Assembly: GCF_006717045.1 (NCBI RefSeq)
Contig: NZ_VFPH01000003.1
Span: 186,001-250,000 of the forward strand
Direction of reading: 5' to 3'
Source: Pseudonocardia cypriaca
Lineage (GTDB): Bacteria; Actinomycetota; Actinomycetes; Mycobacteriales; Pseudonocardiaceae
DNA length: 64,000 nucleotides
Positions 43,762 through 61,611 of this stretch are shown one piece after another. Both the position numbers and the translations under genes were made by a program. How positions within the stretch are numbered: the first letter of the stretch is position 1; every line of letters begins with the position of its first letter. Under the pieces are notes generated by a model, which saw only the letters and a list, made by a program, of their open reading frames with translations, searched no databases and was not told where the DNA came from.

Positions 43762-44067
43762 CTACTGGATGTTGACGTCGACGCTGGCCGGAAGGTCGAT
43801 GCGCATGAGCGCGTCGACCGTCTTCGGCGTCGGGTCGAGGATGTCGATCAGCCGCTTGTGCGTGCGCATCTCGAAGTGCTCGCGCGAGTCCTTGTACTTG
43901 TGCGGCGAACGGATGACGCAGTAGATGTTCTTCTCCGTCGGCAGAGGCACTGGCCCGACGACCCGAGCGCCCGTGCGCGTGACCGTCTCGACGATCTTGC
44001 GCGCGGAGGCGTCGATGGCCTCGTGGTCATAGGCCTTGAGCCTGATGCGGATCTTTTGTCCCGCCAT
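43762..44067 (-). CDS. rpsJ: 30S ribosomal protein S10, 101 aa
   Basis: First gene of the S10 operon; in E. coli it also works with NusB in antitermination. MAGQKIRIRLKAYDHEAIDA, VGPVPLPTEKNIYCVIRSPH and HFEMRTHKRLIDI are canonical. Its promoter should lie in the 305 bases upstream. Confidence 0.98.
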   Translation of the reverse strand: MAGQKIRIRLKAYDHEAIDASARKIVETVTRTGARVVGPVPLPTEKNIYCVIRSPHKYKDSREHFEMRTHKRLIDILDPTPKTVDALMRIDLPASVDVNIQ

Positions 44068-44372
44068 GGTCGTCGGTCGTCCTTCTCTTCCTGCCGCTTG
44101 TCGTACGCATTTCCGGGGTGGCGCCCCAAGGAGCCCTGTGCGGTCTCACTCGTGGCTTGTCCGGTCCACGAGGTCGGGCGTGTCGCGGCCTGACCTCATA
44201 CCGGTCCCCGGGCGATCGGCGTCCCCCTGGGGGGTGGCTCTGGCTCAGGGGCTGGGCGTGACTGCGGCGCACTCGAACTTCAGTCCGGGGACGAGGTCCG
44301 GGCGCGCCGCAGCCCTACGCGCAACCCGTCAAGGATGCCACACGGGTGTGTGGCGCCCTCGACCGGGGGGTG
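44068..44372 (-). promoter_or_regulatory. tuf-rpsJ intergenic region
   Basis: A 305-base gap with no gene visible. Just after the tuf stop a small perfect hairpin (CCACAC-GGGT-GTGTGG, 44338-44353) may end tuf transcription. A TTGACG on the minus strand (44327-44332) is a possible -35 for rpsJ but has no good -10 at 16-18 bases. The long untranslated stretch before rpsJ could serve as an L4-responsive leader, as in E. coli, though I see no matching structure. Confidence 0.4.
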
Positions 44373-45566
44373 CTACTTGTTGATCTTGGTGACCTGGCCG
44401 GCGCCGACGGTCCGACCACCCTCGCGGATGGCGAACTGCAGGCCCTCCTCCATGGCGATCGGCTGGATCAGCTGAACGCTCATCGAGGTGTTGTCGCCGG
44501 GCATGACCATCTCGGTGCCCGAAGGCAGCGTCACGACGCCCGTCACGTCCGTGGTCCGGAAGTAGAACTGCGGACGGTAGTTGTTGAAGAACGGCGTGTG
44601 ACGGCCACCCTCGTCCTTGGACAGGATGTAGACCTGGCCCTCGAACTCGGTGTGCGGGGTGATCGAACCCGGCTTGCAGACGACCTGGCCGCGCTCGACG
44701 TCCTCGCGCTTGACACCGCGCAGCAGCAGACCGACGTTCTCGCCCGCACGACCCTCGTCGAGGATCTTGCGGAACATCTCGACACCGGTGACGGTGGTCG
44801 AGGTCGACTTCTCGCGGATACCCACGATCTCGACGGTCTCGTTCACCTTGACGATGCCGCGCTCGATGCGGCCGGTGACCACGGTGCCGCGGCCCGTGAT
44901 CGTGAAGACGTCCTCGACGGGCATGAGGAACGGCTTGTCGGTGTCGCGCTCCGGCTGCGGGATCGACTCGTCGACCGCGTCCATGAGCTCGAGCAGCTTG
45001 TCGCCCCACTCCTTGTCGCCCTCGAGCGCCTTGAGCGCCGAGACGCGGACGATGGGCAGGTCGTCGCCCGGGTACTCCTGCGTGGACAGCAGCTCCCGGA
45101 CCTCCAGCTCGACGAGCTCGAGGATCTCCTCGTCGTCGACCATGTCGGCCTTGTTCAGCGCCACCACGATGTACGGCACGCCGACCTGGCGGGCGAGCAG
45201 CACGTGCTCACGCGTCTGGGGCATCGGGCCGTCGGTGGCGGCGACCACCAGGATCGCGCCGTCCATCTGGGCGGCACCGGTGATCATGTTCTTGATGTAG
45301 TCGGCGTGACCGGGGCAGTCGACGTGCGCGTAGTGCCGCTTCTCGGTCTGGTACTCGACGTGCGCGATCGAGATGGTGATACCGCGCTGACGCTCCTCGG
45401 GAGCCTTGTCGATCTGGTCGAACGCCGACGCCTCGTTGAGGTTCGGGTACTTGTCGTGCAGAACCTTGGTGATGGCCGCCGTCAGCGTGGTCTTGCCGTG
45501 GTCGATGTGACCGATCGTGCCGATGTTGACGTGCGGCTTGGTCCGCTCGAACTTCGCCTTCGCCAC
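44373..45566 (-). CDS. tuf: Elongation factor Tu, 397 aa
   Basis: The GTPase that carries aminoacyl-tRNA to the ribosome. G motifs: GHIDHGKTTLT (P-loop, residue 19 on), RGITI with the effector region, DCPGH and NKADM. Domains 2 and 3 are complete to the end GAGQVTKINK. GTG start after AGGAGG. It lies 108 bases after fusA with a small GCCGCGG/CCGCGGC hairpin in between. Confidence 0.99.
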   Translation of the reverse strand: MAKAKFERTKPHVNIGTIGHIDHGKTTLTAAITKVLHDKYPNLNEASAFDQIDKAPEERQRGITISIAHVEYQTEKRHYAHVDCPGHADYIKNMITGAAQMDGAILVVAATDGPMPQTREHVLLARQVGVPYIVVALNKADMVDDEEILELVELEVRELLSTQEYPGDDLPIVRVSALKALEGDKEWGDKLLELMDAVDESIPQPERDTDKPFLMPVEDVFTITGRGTVVTGRIERGIVKVNETVEIVGIREKSTSTTVTGVEMFRKILDEGRAGENVGLLLRGVKREDVERGQVVCKPGSITPHTEFEGQVYILSKDEGGRHTPFFNNYRPQFYFRTTDVTGVVTLPSGTEMVMPGDNTSMSVQLIQPIAMEEGLQFAIREGGRTVGAGQVTKINK

Positions 45567-45674
45567 TGCAGGGTCCTCCTGGACTGGTTTCTTCTTGTCC
45601 GCCGTGCTGACGGCAGGTCTTGGGGTGGTGCTCGGAATGAGCCGCGGACCTTACCGGCCCGCGGCACACCCCAT

Positions 45675-47774
<2,100 letters not shown>

Positions 47775-47813
47775 TTCAGATTCTCCCTCGGATTGGCGCG
47801 GACGATCGGCCCG

Positions 47814-48284
47814 TCACCAGCGGTAGTGGGCGAAGGCCTTGTTGGACTCCGCCATCTTGTGCATGTCCTCGCGCCTCTTGACGCTGGCGCCCAGACCGTT
47901 GCTCGCGTCGAGCAGCTCGTTCATCAGCCGGTCGACCATCGTCTTCTCGCGGCGCTGGCCGGCGTACGAGACGATCCAGCGCAGGGCGAGGGTGGTCTGC
48001 CGGACGGCGCGCACCTCGACGGGGACCTGGTAGGTGGCACCACCCACGCGGCGGCTCTTGACCTCGAGAGCCGGCTTCACGTTGTCCATGGCGCGCTTGA
48101 GCGTGACGACCGGGTCGGTGCCGGTCTTCTCCCGGGTGCCCTCCAGGGCGGCGTAGACGATGCGCTCCGCGAGCGACCGCTTGCCGTCCTTGAGGACCTT
48201 GTTGACCAGCTGGGTGACCAGCGGCGAACCGAAGACCGGGTCCGAGACCAGCGGGCGCTTCGGCGCAGCTCCCTTGCGCGGCAT
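47814..48284 (-). CDS. rpsG: 30S ribosomal protein S7, 156 aa
   Basis: Head-nucleating protein of the small subunit. MPRKGAAPKRPLVSDPVFGS, KSRRVGGATYQVPVEVRAVR and NKAFAHYRW at the end are canonical. Start shares one base with the rpsL stop. Confidence 0.98.
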   Translation of the reverse strand: MPRKGAAPKRPLVSDPVFGSPLVTQLVNKVLKDGKRSLAERIVYAALEGTREKTGTDPVVTLKRAMDNVKPALEVKSRRVGGATYQVPVEVRAVRQTTLALRWIVSYAGQRREKTMVDRLMNELLDASNGLGASVKRREDMHKMAESNKAFAHYRW

Positions 48285-48658
48285 CAGCTCTTCTCCTTCT
48301 TCGCGCCGTAGCGGCTCCGGGACTGCTTGCGGTTGCGGACACCCTGGGTGTCGAGCGAGCCGCGGATGATCTTGTAGCGGACGCCCGGCAGGTCCTTCAC
48401 CCGGCCACCGCGGACCAGCACGATCGAGTGCTCCTGGAGGTTGTGCCCCTCACCAGGGATGTAGGCCGTGACCTCGATCTCACTGGAGAGCCGCACGCGT
48501 GCGACCTTGCGCAGCGCGGAGTTCGGCTTCTTGGGCGTGGTGGTGTACACGCGGGTGCACACGCCGCGCCGCTGCGGGCTCCCCTTGAGCGCTGCGGTCT
48601 TGGTCTTGCCGACCTTGTCCTGACGGCCCTTGCGGACCAGCTGCTGGATCGTGGGCAT
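48284..48658 (-). CDS. rpsL: 30S ribosomal protein S12, 124 aa
   Basis: Decoding-centre protein. The loops where streptomycin-resistance changes fall are wild type: TTPKKPNSALRKVARVRLSS (Lys43 equivalent) and VKDLPGVRYK (Lys88 equivalent). First gene of the rpsL-rpsG-fusA-tuf operon, with a promoter about 240 bases upstream. Confidence 0.99.
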   Translation of the reverse strand: MPTIQQLVRKGRQDKVGKTKTAALKGSPQRRGVCTRVYTTTPKKPNSALRKVARVRLSSEIEVTAYIPGEGHNLQEHSIVLVRGGRVKDLPGVRYKIIRGSLDTQGVRNRKQSRSRYGAKKEKS

Positions 48659-48897
48659 GAACCGTCTGCTTCTTCCCGTCGGTGTTGCTTGGAGCTTCGT
48701 CGTACTGGCCGTAGTTCTGGTGCTCGTGCGGGCCGCCCGGCCCCCGAGGTCGGGCGTGTCCCCGGGTCGGGCGTTCTGCTACCCGGGCACCGAGCGATGA
48801 GATCGGGGGACCTCACGGGGACCAGGGCCCGCGCGCCCCGAGGCCGGCGACCACCGGGCACGCAGATCGGCCCGACCGTGGCCGAGCGCAAGACAAC

Positions 48898-48927
48898 AGG
48901 TTACCCGCCCCGTCGGAGAGGGGTCAA
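48898..48927 (-). promoter_or_regulatory. Promoter of the rpsL-rpsG-fusA-tuf operon
   Basis: On the minus strand TTGACC (48922-48927) and TAACCT (48898-48903) are separated by 18 bases, close to the housekeeping sigma consensus. The predicted leader to rpsL is about 235 bases. The remaining bases of the 422-base gap up to 49080 show no gene. Confidence 0.7.
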
Positions 48928-49069
48928 AACGGGTCCTGGTCAGCGCCTGTCGGTACCGGCAGAGTGCCTGACCGAGCCCGTCATCGCAAGAGGACGCGCC
49001 CGCTCGCCGCACTAGGACCCCCGCTCGTCGCAGGTGATCAGGGCGTTCCCCTCCATGCCCGGCGCAAGT

Positions 49070-49075
49070 TACCGT
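49070..49075 (+). promoter_or_regulatory. Putative leaderless -10 element of the esterase-monooxygenase gene (TACCGT)
   Basis: TACCGT fits TAnnnT and ends 5 bases before the ATG. No ribosome binding site is present, which fits a leaderless message. Confidence 0.4.
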
Positions 49076-49080
49076 CCGGT

Positions 49081-51480
49081 ATGCGGTTGCCCCGTTCCGT
49101 CGTCCGGCAGCTCACCCGCGGCGTCGTGCGTCCACTGCTCTCCCCTCGCCTGCCACTTGCCCTGCGGCGTCCGTTGCTGGACGCCACCGGTCGTGTCGTG
49201 CCCCTTCCGCGCGGCACCCGGCGCAGCCGCGGCACGCTCGGCGGGGTACCCACCGAACGAGTGGTGACACGAGGGGCCACCGGGCCGCACCAGGTGCTGT
49301 ACGTGCACGGCGGCGGCTACCAGACCGGATCACCGACCTCGCACCGCGCGCTCGCCGCGCAGCTGAGCAGGGCCGCCGCGGCGCCCGTGCACCTGCCGGT
49401 CTACCGGCTGGCTCCGGAGCACCCCCACCCCGCCGCCGTGGACGACGTGGAAGCGGCCTACAAGGCCCTGCGCGACGCAGGACACCCAGCACAACGCATC
49501 GCGGTGGCCGGTGATTCCGCCGGTGGCGGACTCGTCATGGCGCTCGTCCTGCGGCTGCGCGCCGCCGGTGAGGAGCTGCCCGGCTCGATCGGGCTGATCT
49601 CCCCGTGGCTGGACCTCGACCTCGGGTCACCCCTGCTCCGGGCCAACGCCGCCACCGACGCGATGCTCGACCCGGACTGGCTCGCCGACGCCGTGGCCAG
49701 GTACCTGGGTGAGGCAAGCGCGCCGGCACCCTCCGATCGGGGAGGCACCCGGAGAACCGGCTTGCGAGACGGAGCGCAGCGGAGGCGATCGAACACAGAG
49801 CTCCGGCCGCTCCAGGCCGACCTCGCCGGCCTGCCGCCGGTGCACGTGATCGCGGGCGGCGACGAGATCCTGCTCGGCGACTCCGACGCACTGGTGGCGC
49901 GGATCCGCGAAGCCGGCGGACCCGTTGACTACCGGCGGGCCGACGGTCTGTGGCACGCCTACCCGGTGTTCGCCGGGATGCTGCGCGAGGCGGACGAGGC
50001 GGTGGCCGCGCTCGGCGCGGCGATCCGGCGGGACTGCGGGGATGCGCCCGGTCCCCGCGTGGCGGTGGTCGGCGCCGGGTTCGGCGGGATCGGCCTGGGC
50101 ATGGCACTACGTGCGGCCGGCTGGACCGACCCCGGCGAGCTCACGATCCTCGACCGCGCCGAAGGGGTCGGCGGCGTGTGGCGGGCCAACACGTACCCCG
50201 GCGCGGCCTGCGACGTCCCGTCGCACCTCTACTCGTTCGCGGGCGAGCCGGGCACGGAGTGGAGCCGCCGGTTCGCCCCGCAGCCCGACATCCTGCGCTA
50301 CCTGGAGCGGCTCACGCGGGAGCGCGGGCTCACCGAACACCTGCGCCTGCGGACCGAGGTCACGGAGGCCCGCTGGGACGAGGCCCGCTCCGTCTGGCGG
50401 CTCTCGCTCGCAGGCGGCGAGTCCCTCGAGACAGACGTGCTGGTGCCCGCGTGCGGCCAGCTGTCCCGGCCGGTCCGCCCGGCGATCCCCGGCCTGGACC
50501 GCTTCACAGGGCCGGTCTTCCACTCCGCCGAGTGGGACCACGGCGTCGACCTGGAAGGCAAGCGGGTCGCCGTGATCGGGACGGGTGCGAGCGCCATCCA
50601 GTTCGTCCCCGCGATCGTCGACCGGGTGGCGGCCCTGACGGTGTTCCAGCGCTCGGCGCCCCACGTGATCCCGAAGCCCGACCGGGCCTACGGGGGCCGG
50701 CGGCGGGGCAGCCGCGCAGCTGCCCGTGCCGTCTGGACGGCGTTCTTCGAAATGGGCGCGCTCGGACTGACCTCGGTGCGCGCCGCCGCGATGCCCTTGC
50801 GGATCGCGTCCGCAGCACTGCGCCGCAGTCAGGTCCCCGACCCGACCCTGCGCGCCCGCATCACCCCCGACCACCCGATCGGCTGCAAACGCATCCTGAT
50901 CTCGTCGGACTACTACCCCGCGTTGCGCCGTCCCCACGTGGACGTCGTGACCGACCGGATCACCGAGGTCACCGCCACCGGCGTGCGCACGGCCGACGGC
51001 ACCGAGCACCCGGCCGACGTGGTGATCCTGGGCACGGGCTTCGCCGCGACCGAGTTCCTGGCCCCGATGAAGGTGTTCGGCGCGGGCGGCCAGGAGCTCT
51101 CGGAGCGGTGGCGCGACGGCGCGAGCGCCCACCTCGGGATCGCCGTGCCCGGCTTCCCCAACCTGTTCCTGCTCTACGGCCCGAACACCAACCTCGGCTC
51201 CGGCTCCATTGTGCACATGCTGGAGTGCCAGATCGGATACGTGCGCCAGGCCCTGGAGCTGCTCCGTTCCGGGGTGCGCACCCTGACCGTGCGCCCCGAG
51301 GTCGCCACGCGCCACGACGCGGAGATCCAGCAACGCCTCGCCCGCACGGTGTGGACCGGCTGCCGCAACTGGTACCGCACGGCCGGCGGTCGGGTGGTGA
51401 ACAACTGGCCGGGCACGATGCGCGAGTACGCGAAGCGCACCCGTCGCTTCGAGGTCGCGGAGTACGAGGTCGGCGCTTAG
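49081..51480 (+). CDS. Fused alpha/beta-hydrolase (HSL-type esterase) and flavin-containing Baeyer-Villiger monooxygenase, 799 aa
   Basis: Residues 1 to about 315 form an HSL-family esterase: oxyanion motif YVHGGGY near 75, nucleophile Ser in GDSAGGG near 146, Asp in GGDEILLGD near 261 and His in GLWHAYPV near 292. From about 322 a type I Baeyer-Villiger monooxygenase begins: FAD Rossmann motif VVGAGFGGIGLG near 328, GGVWRANTYPGAACDVPSHL, the fingerprint FTGPVFHSAEWD (FxGxxxHxxxW[P/D]) near 474, and an NADPH Rossmann motif VIGTGASAIQF near 497. The monooxygenase would turn a ketone into an ester or lactone and the esterase would hydrolyse it. Residues 211-240 are a foreign-looking insert (separate entry). 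ATG start; not coupled to neighbours. Confidence 0.9.
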   Translation: MRLPRSVVRQLTRGVVRPLLSPRLPLALRRPLLDATGRVVPLPRGTRRSRGTLGGVPTERVVTRGATGPHQVLYVHGGGYQTGSPTSHRALAAQLSRAAAAPVHLPVYRLAPEHPHPAAVDDVEAAYKALRDAGHPAQRIAVAGDSAGGGLVMALVLRLRAAGEELPGSIGLISPWLDLDLGSPLLRANAATDAMLDPDWLADAVARYLGEASAPAPSDRGGTRRTGLRDGAQRRRSNTELRPLQADLAGLPPVHVIAGGDEILLGDSDALVARIREAGGPVDYRRADGLWHAYPVFAGMLREADEAVAALGAAIRRDCGDAPGPRVAVVGAGFGGIGLGMALRAAGWTDPGELTILDRAEGVGGVWRANTYPGAACDVPSHLYSFAGEPGTEWSRRFAPQPDILRYLERLTRERGLTEHLRLRTEVTEARWDEARSVWRLSLAGGESLETDVLVPACGQLSRPVRPAIPGLDRFTGPVFHSAEWDHGVDLEGKRVAVIGTGASAIQFVPAIVDRVAALTVFQRSAPHVIPKPDRAYGGRRRGSRAAARAVWTAFFEMGALGLTSVRAAAMPLRIASAALRRSQVPDPTLRARITPDHPIGCKRILISSDYYPALRRPHVDVVTDRITEVTATGVRTADGTEHPADVVILGTGFAATEFLAPMKVFGAGGQELSERWRDGASAHLGIAVPGFPNLFLLYGPNTNLGSGSIVHMLECQIGYVRQALELLRSGVRTLTVRPEVATRHDAEIQQRLARTVWTGCRNWYRTAGGRVVNNWPGTMREYAKRTRRFEVAEYEVGA
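49711..49800 (+). other. In-frame insert-like segment inside the esterase domain
   Basis: Encodes residues 211-240 (EASAPAPSDRGGTRRTGLRD, then GAQRRRSNTE), rich in Arg, Gly and Ser, where HSL esterases have a short loop ending in an SPL-type motif. Codons rare elsewhere in the gene cluster here: GAT, GGA twice, AGA, TTG, CGA twice, AGG and ACA in 30 codons. Partial inverted matches (GCAAGC...GCCGG against CCGGCTTGC) are visible. It looks like a small repeat or non-coding element captured in frame. Confidence 0.55.
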
Positions 51481-51687
51481 CCGCGCACGCACCGGAAGTC
51501 AGCTCGCGCTACCCGTCGACGGTCTGCGTCAGCCGACTCGGTGTGGGCCACCGGAGGAGGGGTGCGCCGCCCTGCTCACCCGACCTCCGGCGCACTGTTG
51601 ATCGATCCGAGATGCAGGAGTTGGCCCTCACGAGGGCGCTCAGCGTGCTTTCGAAGCGGGCTTGGCGCACCGTTCCCGGGAAAGCAC
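51481..51687. other. Unassigned intergenic stretch
   Basis: About 200 bases between the esterase-monooxygenase stop and the terminator hairpin. It contains a small hairpin GCCCT-CACG-AGGGC (51625-51638) and CCGGAGG/CCTCCGG inverted matches, but no gene I can support. Confidence 0.4.
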
Positions 51688-51734
51688 GAACGGGGCCGGC
51701 CACCTCCACGGGAGAGAGGTGTCCGGCCCCGTTC
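51688..51734. terminator. Bidirectional terminator after rpoC and the esterase-monooxygenase gene
   Basis: GAACGGGGCCGG (51688-51699) pairs with CCGGCCCCGTTC (51723-51734); after one mismatch CACCTC pairs with GAGGTG, leaving a 9-base loop. An 18-bp stem lying between convergent genes. Confidence 0.8.
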
Positions 51735-51789
51735 ATGGGCATCGGGCATCCGGCGCGGGAGCCGTCGCCCCCGTGCCGGATCGCGCTAC

Positions 51790-55713
<3,924 letters not shown>

Positions 55714-55751
55714 AATCGTGTCCTTCGTTCGTTATTCGGCTCTGGGCGGGA

Positions 55752-59270
<3,519 letters not shown>

Positions 59271-59514
59271 GATGCGTCCTTCCGAGAACTGCGCTCTCGT
59301 TCTGGCGGGCACCGGCTCCACGCGATACCGTCTGCTCGTCCGCCCCGGGCGGGAGGTCCGGGCCGAGCGGCACACGGGCGCGGGAAGTGATGCACGCCGT
59401 CTGTTGTCATGGCACAGCCATCGGCCAGACGCACGTGGGCCCGGAAGGGACACCCTGGAGCGGGAGGACTCCTCTGAGCGCGCGCGCAGCTGGACGAGGG
59501 CAGCGCAAAGAGGC

Positions 59515-59543
59515 AGTCTAGCTGCAAATGCAGCCGCTGTCGA
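59515..59543 (-). promoter_or_regulatory. Promoter of rpoBC with palindromic spacer
   Basis: On the minus strand TCGACA (59538-59543) and TAGACT (59515-59520) are 17 bases apart, one mismatch from TTGACA and a TAnnnT -10. The spacer contains a 14-base perfect inverted repeat, GCTGCA-AA-TGCAGC (59521-59534), which may be an operator. The leader to rpoB would be about 240 bases. Confidence 0.65.
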
Positions 59544-59581
59544 GACAGGTCGCCGAGACAACCATCGAGACCTAAGAGTGA

Positions 59582-59604
59582 CTTGACGGACGCATCCCGT
59601 CAAG
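59582..59604. promoter_or_regulatory. Inverted repeat CTTGACGG...CCGTCAAG upstream of rpoB
   Basis: Two 8-base arms around a 7-base centre. Each arm contains a TTGACG hexamer, one on each strand, so it could be a -35 for either divergent gene or a regulator site. The rest of the 600-base gap (59271-59870) shows no gene. Confidence 0.35.
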
Positions 59605-59870
59605 ACTCTACGCGCCGGTAAGTGGTCCTTTTCGCGGGACGAACGGTGCAGACCTGCAGCTCCGGGACGTGCGACCGCTCGCCGACACAACCGGATGACC
59701 GTCCATCGAGCGACCGGCGTGGGCACCGCGTGTCACGCACACGTCGCCGAGCTGTGTCATGACCGTCACCTCCGGAGCGTCCGGCGGAGCCGCTGGTGCG
59801 CGCCTTGACACCCCCTCCTGCCGGTCCGAGCATCCCCCGGGGAGCGCCGCGAGGCCGGAGGAGGACGCCG

Positions 59871-61550
59871 ATGTCCCACACCACGAGCGCGTACGACGAG
59901 CGGCCGTGGCTGGCCCGCTACGACCCCGGCCAGCCACCCGACCTCGAGCTGGAACACCCCGACGCCCTCGCGATGTTCCGCGCCGCCGTACGGCGCAACC
60001 CCGACGGGGACGCCCTGCGCTACTTCGACGGGCGGATCACCTACCGGGAGCTCGACGAGCTCTCCGACGCACTCGCCGTCGGCCTGCTCGACGCCGGGTT
60101 CGCGGCAGGCGACCGGGTGGCGCTGTACCTGCAGAACGTCCCGCAGTTCGTGATCGGGCTGCTCTCCGCGTGGAAGGCGGGCGGCATCGCGGTGGCGGTC
60201 AACCCGATGAACCGCGGGCGCGAGCTCGAGCTGCTGCTCACCGACTCGGGCGCACGGGTGCTGGTCTGCCTGCAGAGCCTGTACCGCGACGTCGCGGCCG
60301 AGGTGGTCGGGCGCACCGCCGTGCACACGGTGATCACCACGTCCGAGCTGGAGCACCAGGCCCGCGGGGACAAGCGCGCGTTCGGCGCAGGCGCCGGCCG
60401 CGTGGAGGCTCCCGGGATCCTCGACCTGGCGGCACTGGTCGAGCGGTTCCGCGGGCAGGTGCCACCGCCGGTGGAGCTCGCGCCCGACGACGTGGCGTTC
60501 CTCACCTACACCTCCGGCACCACCGGCCCGCCGAAGGGCGCGATGAACACGCACCGCAACGTCGTGTTCAACAGCCAGACCTACCGGCACCTGTGCGAGC
60601 TCGGCCCGGACGACGTCGTGCTCGGCGTCGCCCCGCTGTTCCACATCACCGGCCTGATCGGGCACATCGGGATCGCGATGCTGCTCGGGGCGCCGCTCGT
60701 GCTGTTCCACCGGTTCGAGCCGAGCCTGGCCGTCGAGGTGGTCCGGGAGGCGCGCCCGACCTTCACGATCGGGTCGATCACGGTGTTCATCGCGCTGATG
60801 AACGCGCCGAACGCCGAGCGGGCGGCCCTGGAGTCCCTCACGAAGATCTGGTCCGGCGGTGCGCCCATCCCACCGTCCACGGTCACCGCCTTCGAGGACG
60901 TCTTCGGCCACTACATCCACAACGCGTACGGCCTCACCGAGACGACGTCGCCGTCGCACGGCGTGCCGGCGCACGCCAGGGCGCCGGTGGACGAGGCGTC
61001 CGGGGCCCTCTCGGTCGGCGTGCCCGTCTACAACACGGTGGTGCGGATCGTCGGCGACGACGGGCAGGACGTGCCGCCCGGTGAGATCGGCGAGATCGTC
61101 ACGTCCGGGCCGCAGGTGGTGCCCGGGTACTGGAACAAGCCGGAGGAGACCGAACGGGCGATCCCGGGCGGGGCCCTGCACACCGGCGATGTCGGGTACA
61201 TGGACGCCGACGGCTGGTTCTACATCGTCGACCGGAAGAAGGACCAGATCAACGCGGGCGGCTTCAAGGTGTGGCCGCGCGAGGTGGAGGACGTGCTCTA
61301 CGAGCACGAGGCCGTGCGGGAGGCCGCCGTGGTCGGCGTCCCCGACCCCTACCGCGGCGAGACCGTCAAGGCGTTCGTCAGCCTGCGGCCCGGCCGCAGC
61401 GCCGACGAGGCGGAGCTGATCGCGTTCTGCAAGGAGCGGATGGCGGCCTACAAGTACCCGCGGCAGGTCGAGTTCCTGGACGAGATCCCGAAGACGGTGA
61501 CGGGCAAGCTGCTGCGCCGCGAGCTGCGCGCGCGCGAGCAGCCCGGCTGA
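59871..61550 (+). CDS. AMP-dependent acyl-CoA synthetase/ligase, 559 aa
   Basis: Activates a carboxylic acid to its CoA thioester through an acyl-adenylate. The core motifs are TYTSGTTGPPKGAMNTHRN (P-loop), YGLTETTSPS, the hinge DVGYMDADGWFYIVDRKKD and the C-terminal catalytic Lys in PKTVTGKLLRREL. It resembles the fatty/aryl acyl-CoA synthetases of actinobacteria; chain length is not evident. ATG follows GGAGGAGG. It lies alone, antiparallel to rpoB and rplL, in a gap of the core cluster. Confidence 0.93.
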   Translation: MSHTTSAYDERPWLARYDPGQPPDLELEHPDALAMFRAAVRRNPDGDALRYFDGRITYRELDELSDALAVGLLDAGFAAGDRVALYLQNVPQFVIGLLSAWKAGGIAVAVNPMNRGRELELLLTDSGARVLVCLQSLYRDVAAEVVGRTAVHTVITTSELEHQARGDKRAFGAGAGRVEAPGILDLAALVERFRGQVPPPVELAPDDVAFLTYTSGTTGPPKGAMNTHRNVVFNSQTYRHLCELGPDDVVLGVAPLFHITGLIGHIGIAMLLGAPLVLFHRFEPSLAVEVVREARPTFTIGSITVFIALMNAPNAERAALESLTKIWSGGAPIPPSTVTAFEDVFGHYIHNAYGLTETTSPSHGVPAHARAPVDEASGALSVGVPVYNTVVRIVGDDGQDVPPGEIGEIVTSGPQVVPGYWNKPEETERAIPGGALHTGDVGYMDADGWFYIVDRKKDQINAGGFKVWPREVEDVLYEHEAVREAAVVGVPDPYRGETVKAFVSLRPGRSADEAELIAFCKERMAAYKYPRQVEFLDEIPKTVTGKLLRRELRAREQPG

Positions 61551-61559
61551 CCAGGAAGC

Positions 61560-61595
61560 ACGAAGCGGCACCCCCCGGAGGGGATGCCGCTTCGT
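61560..61595. terminator. Bidirectional terminator between acyl-CoA synthetase and rplL
   Basis: ACGAAGCGGCA (61560-61570) pairs with TGCCGCTTCGT (61585-61595), with further CCCC/GGGG pairing inside. A strong stem between convergent stop codons. Confidence 0.8.
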
Positions 61596-61611
61596 CGGTC
61601 GGTGCCGGGTG

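Noticed and set aside
49081..51480. Two genes joined by a frameshift or assembly error
   Set aside because: The frame is continuous through the linker at residues 310-325 with no stop, no second start with a ribosome binding site, and normal codon use on both sides of the junction.
51611..51687. A small plus-strand gene beginning MQELALTRAL
   Set aside because: No ribosome binding site, and the frame runs into the terminator hairpin and then antisense to rpoC; it looks like repeat-derived sequence.
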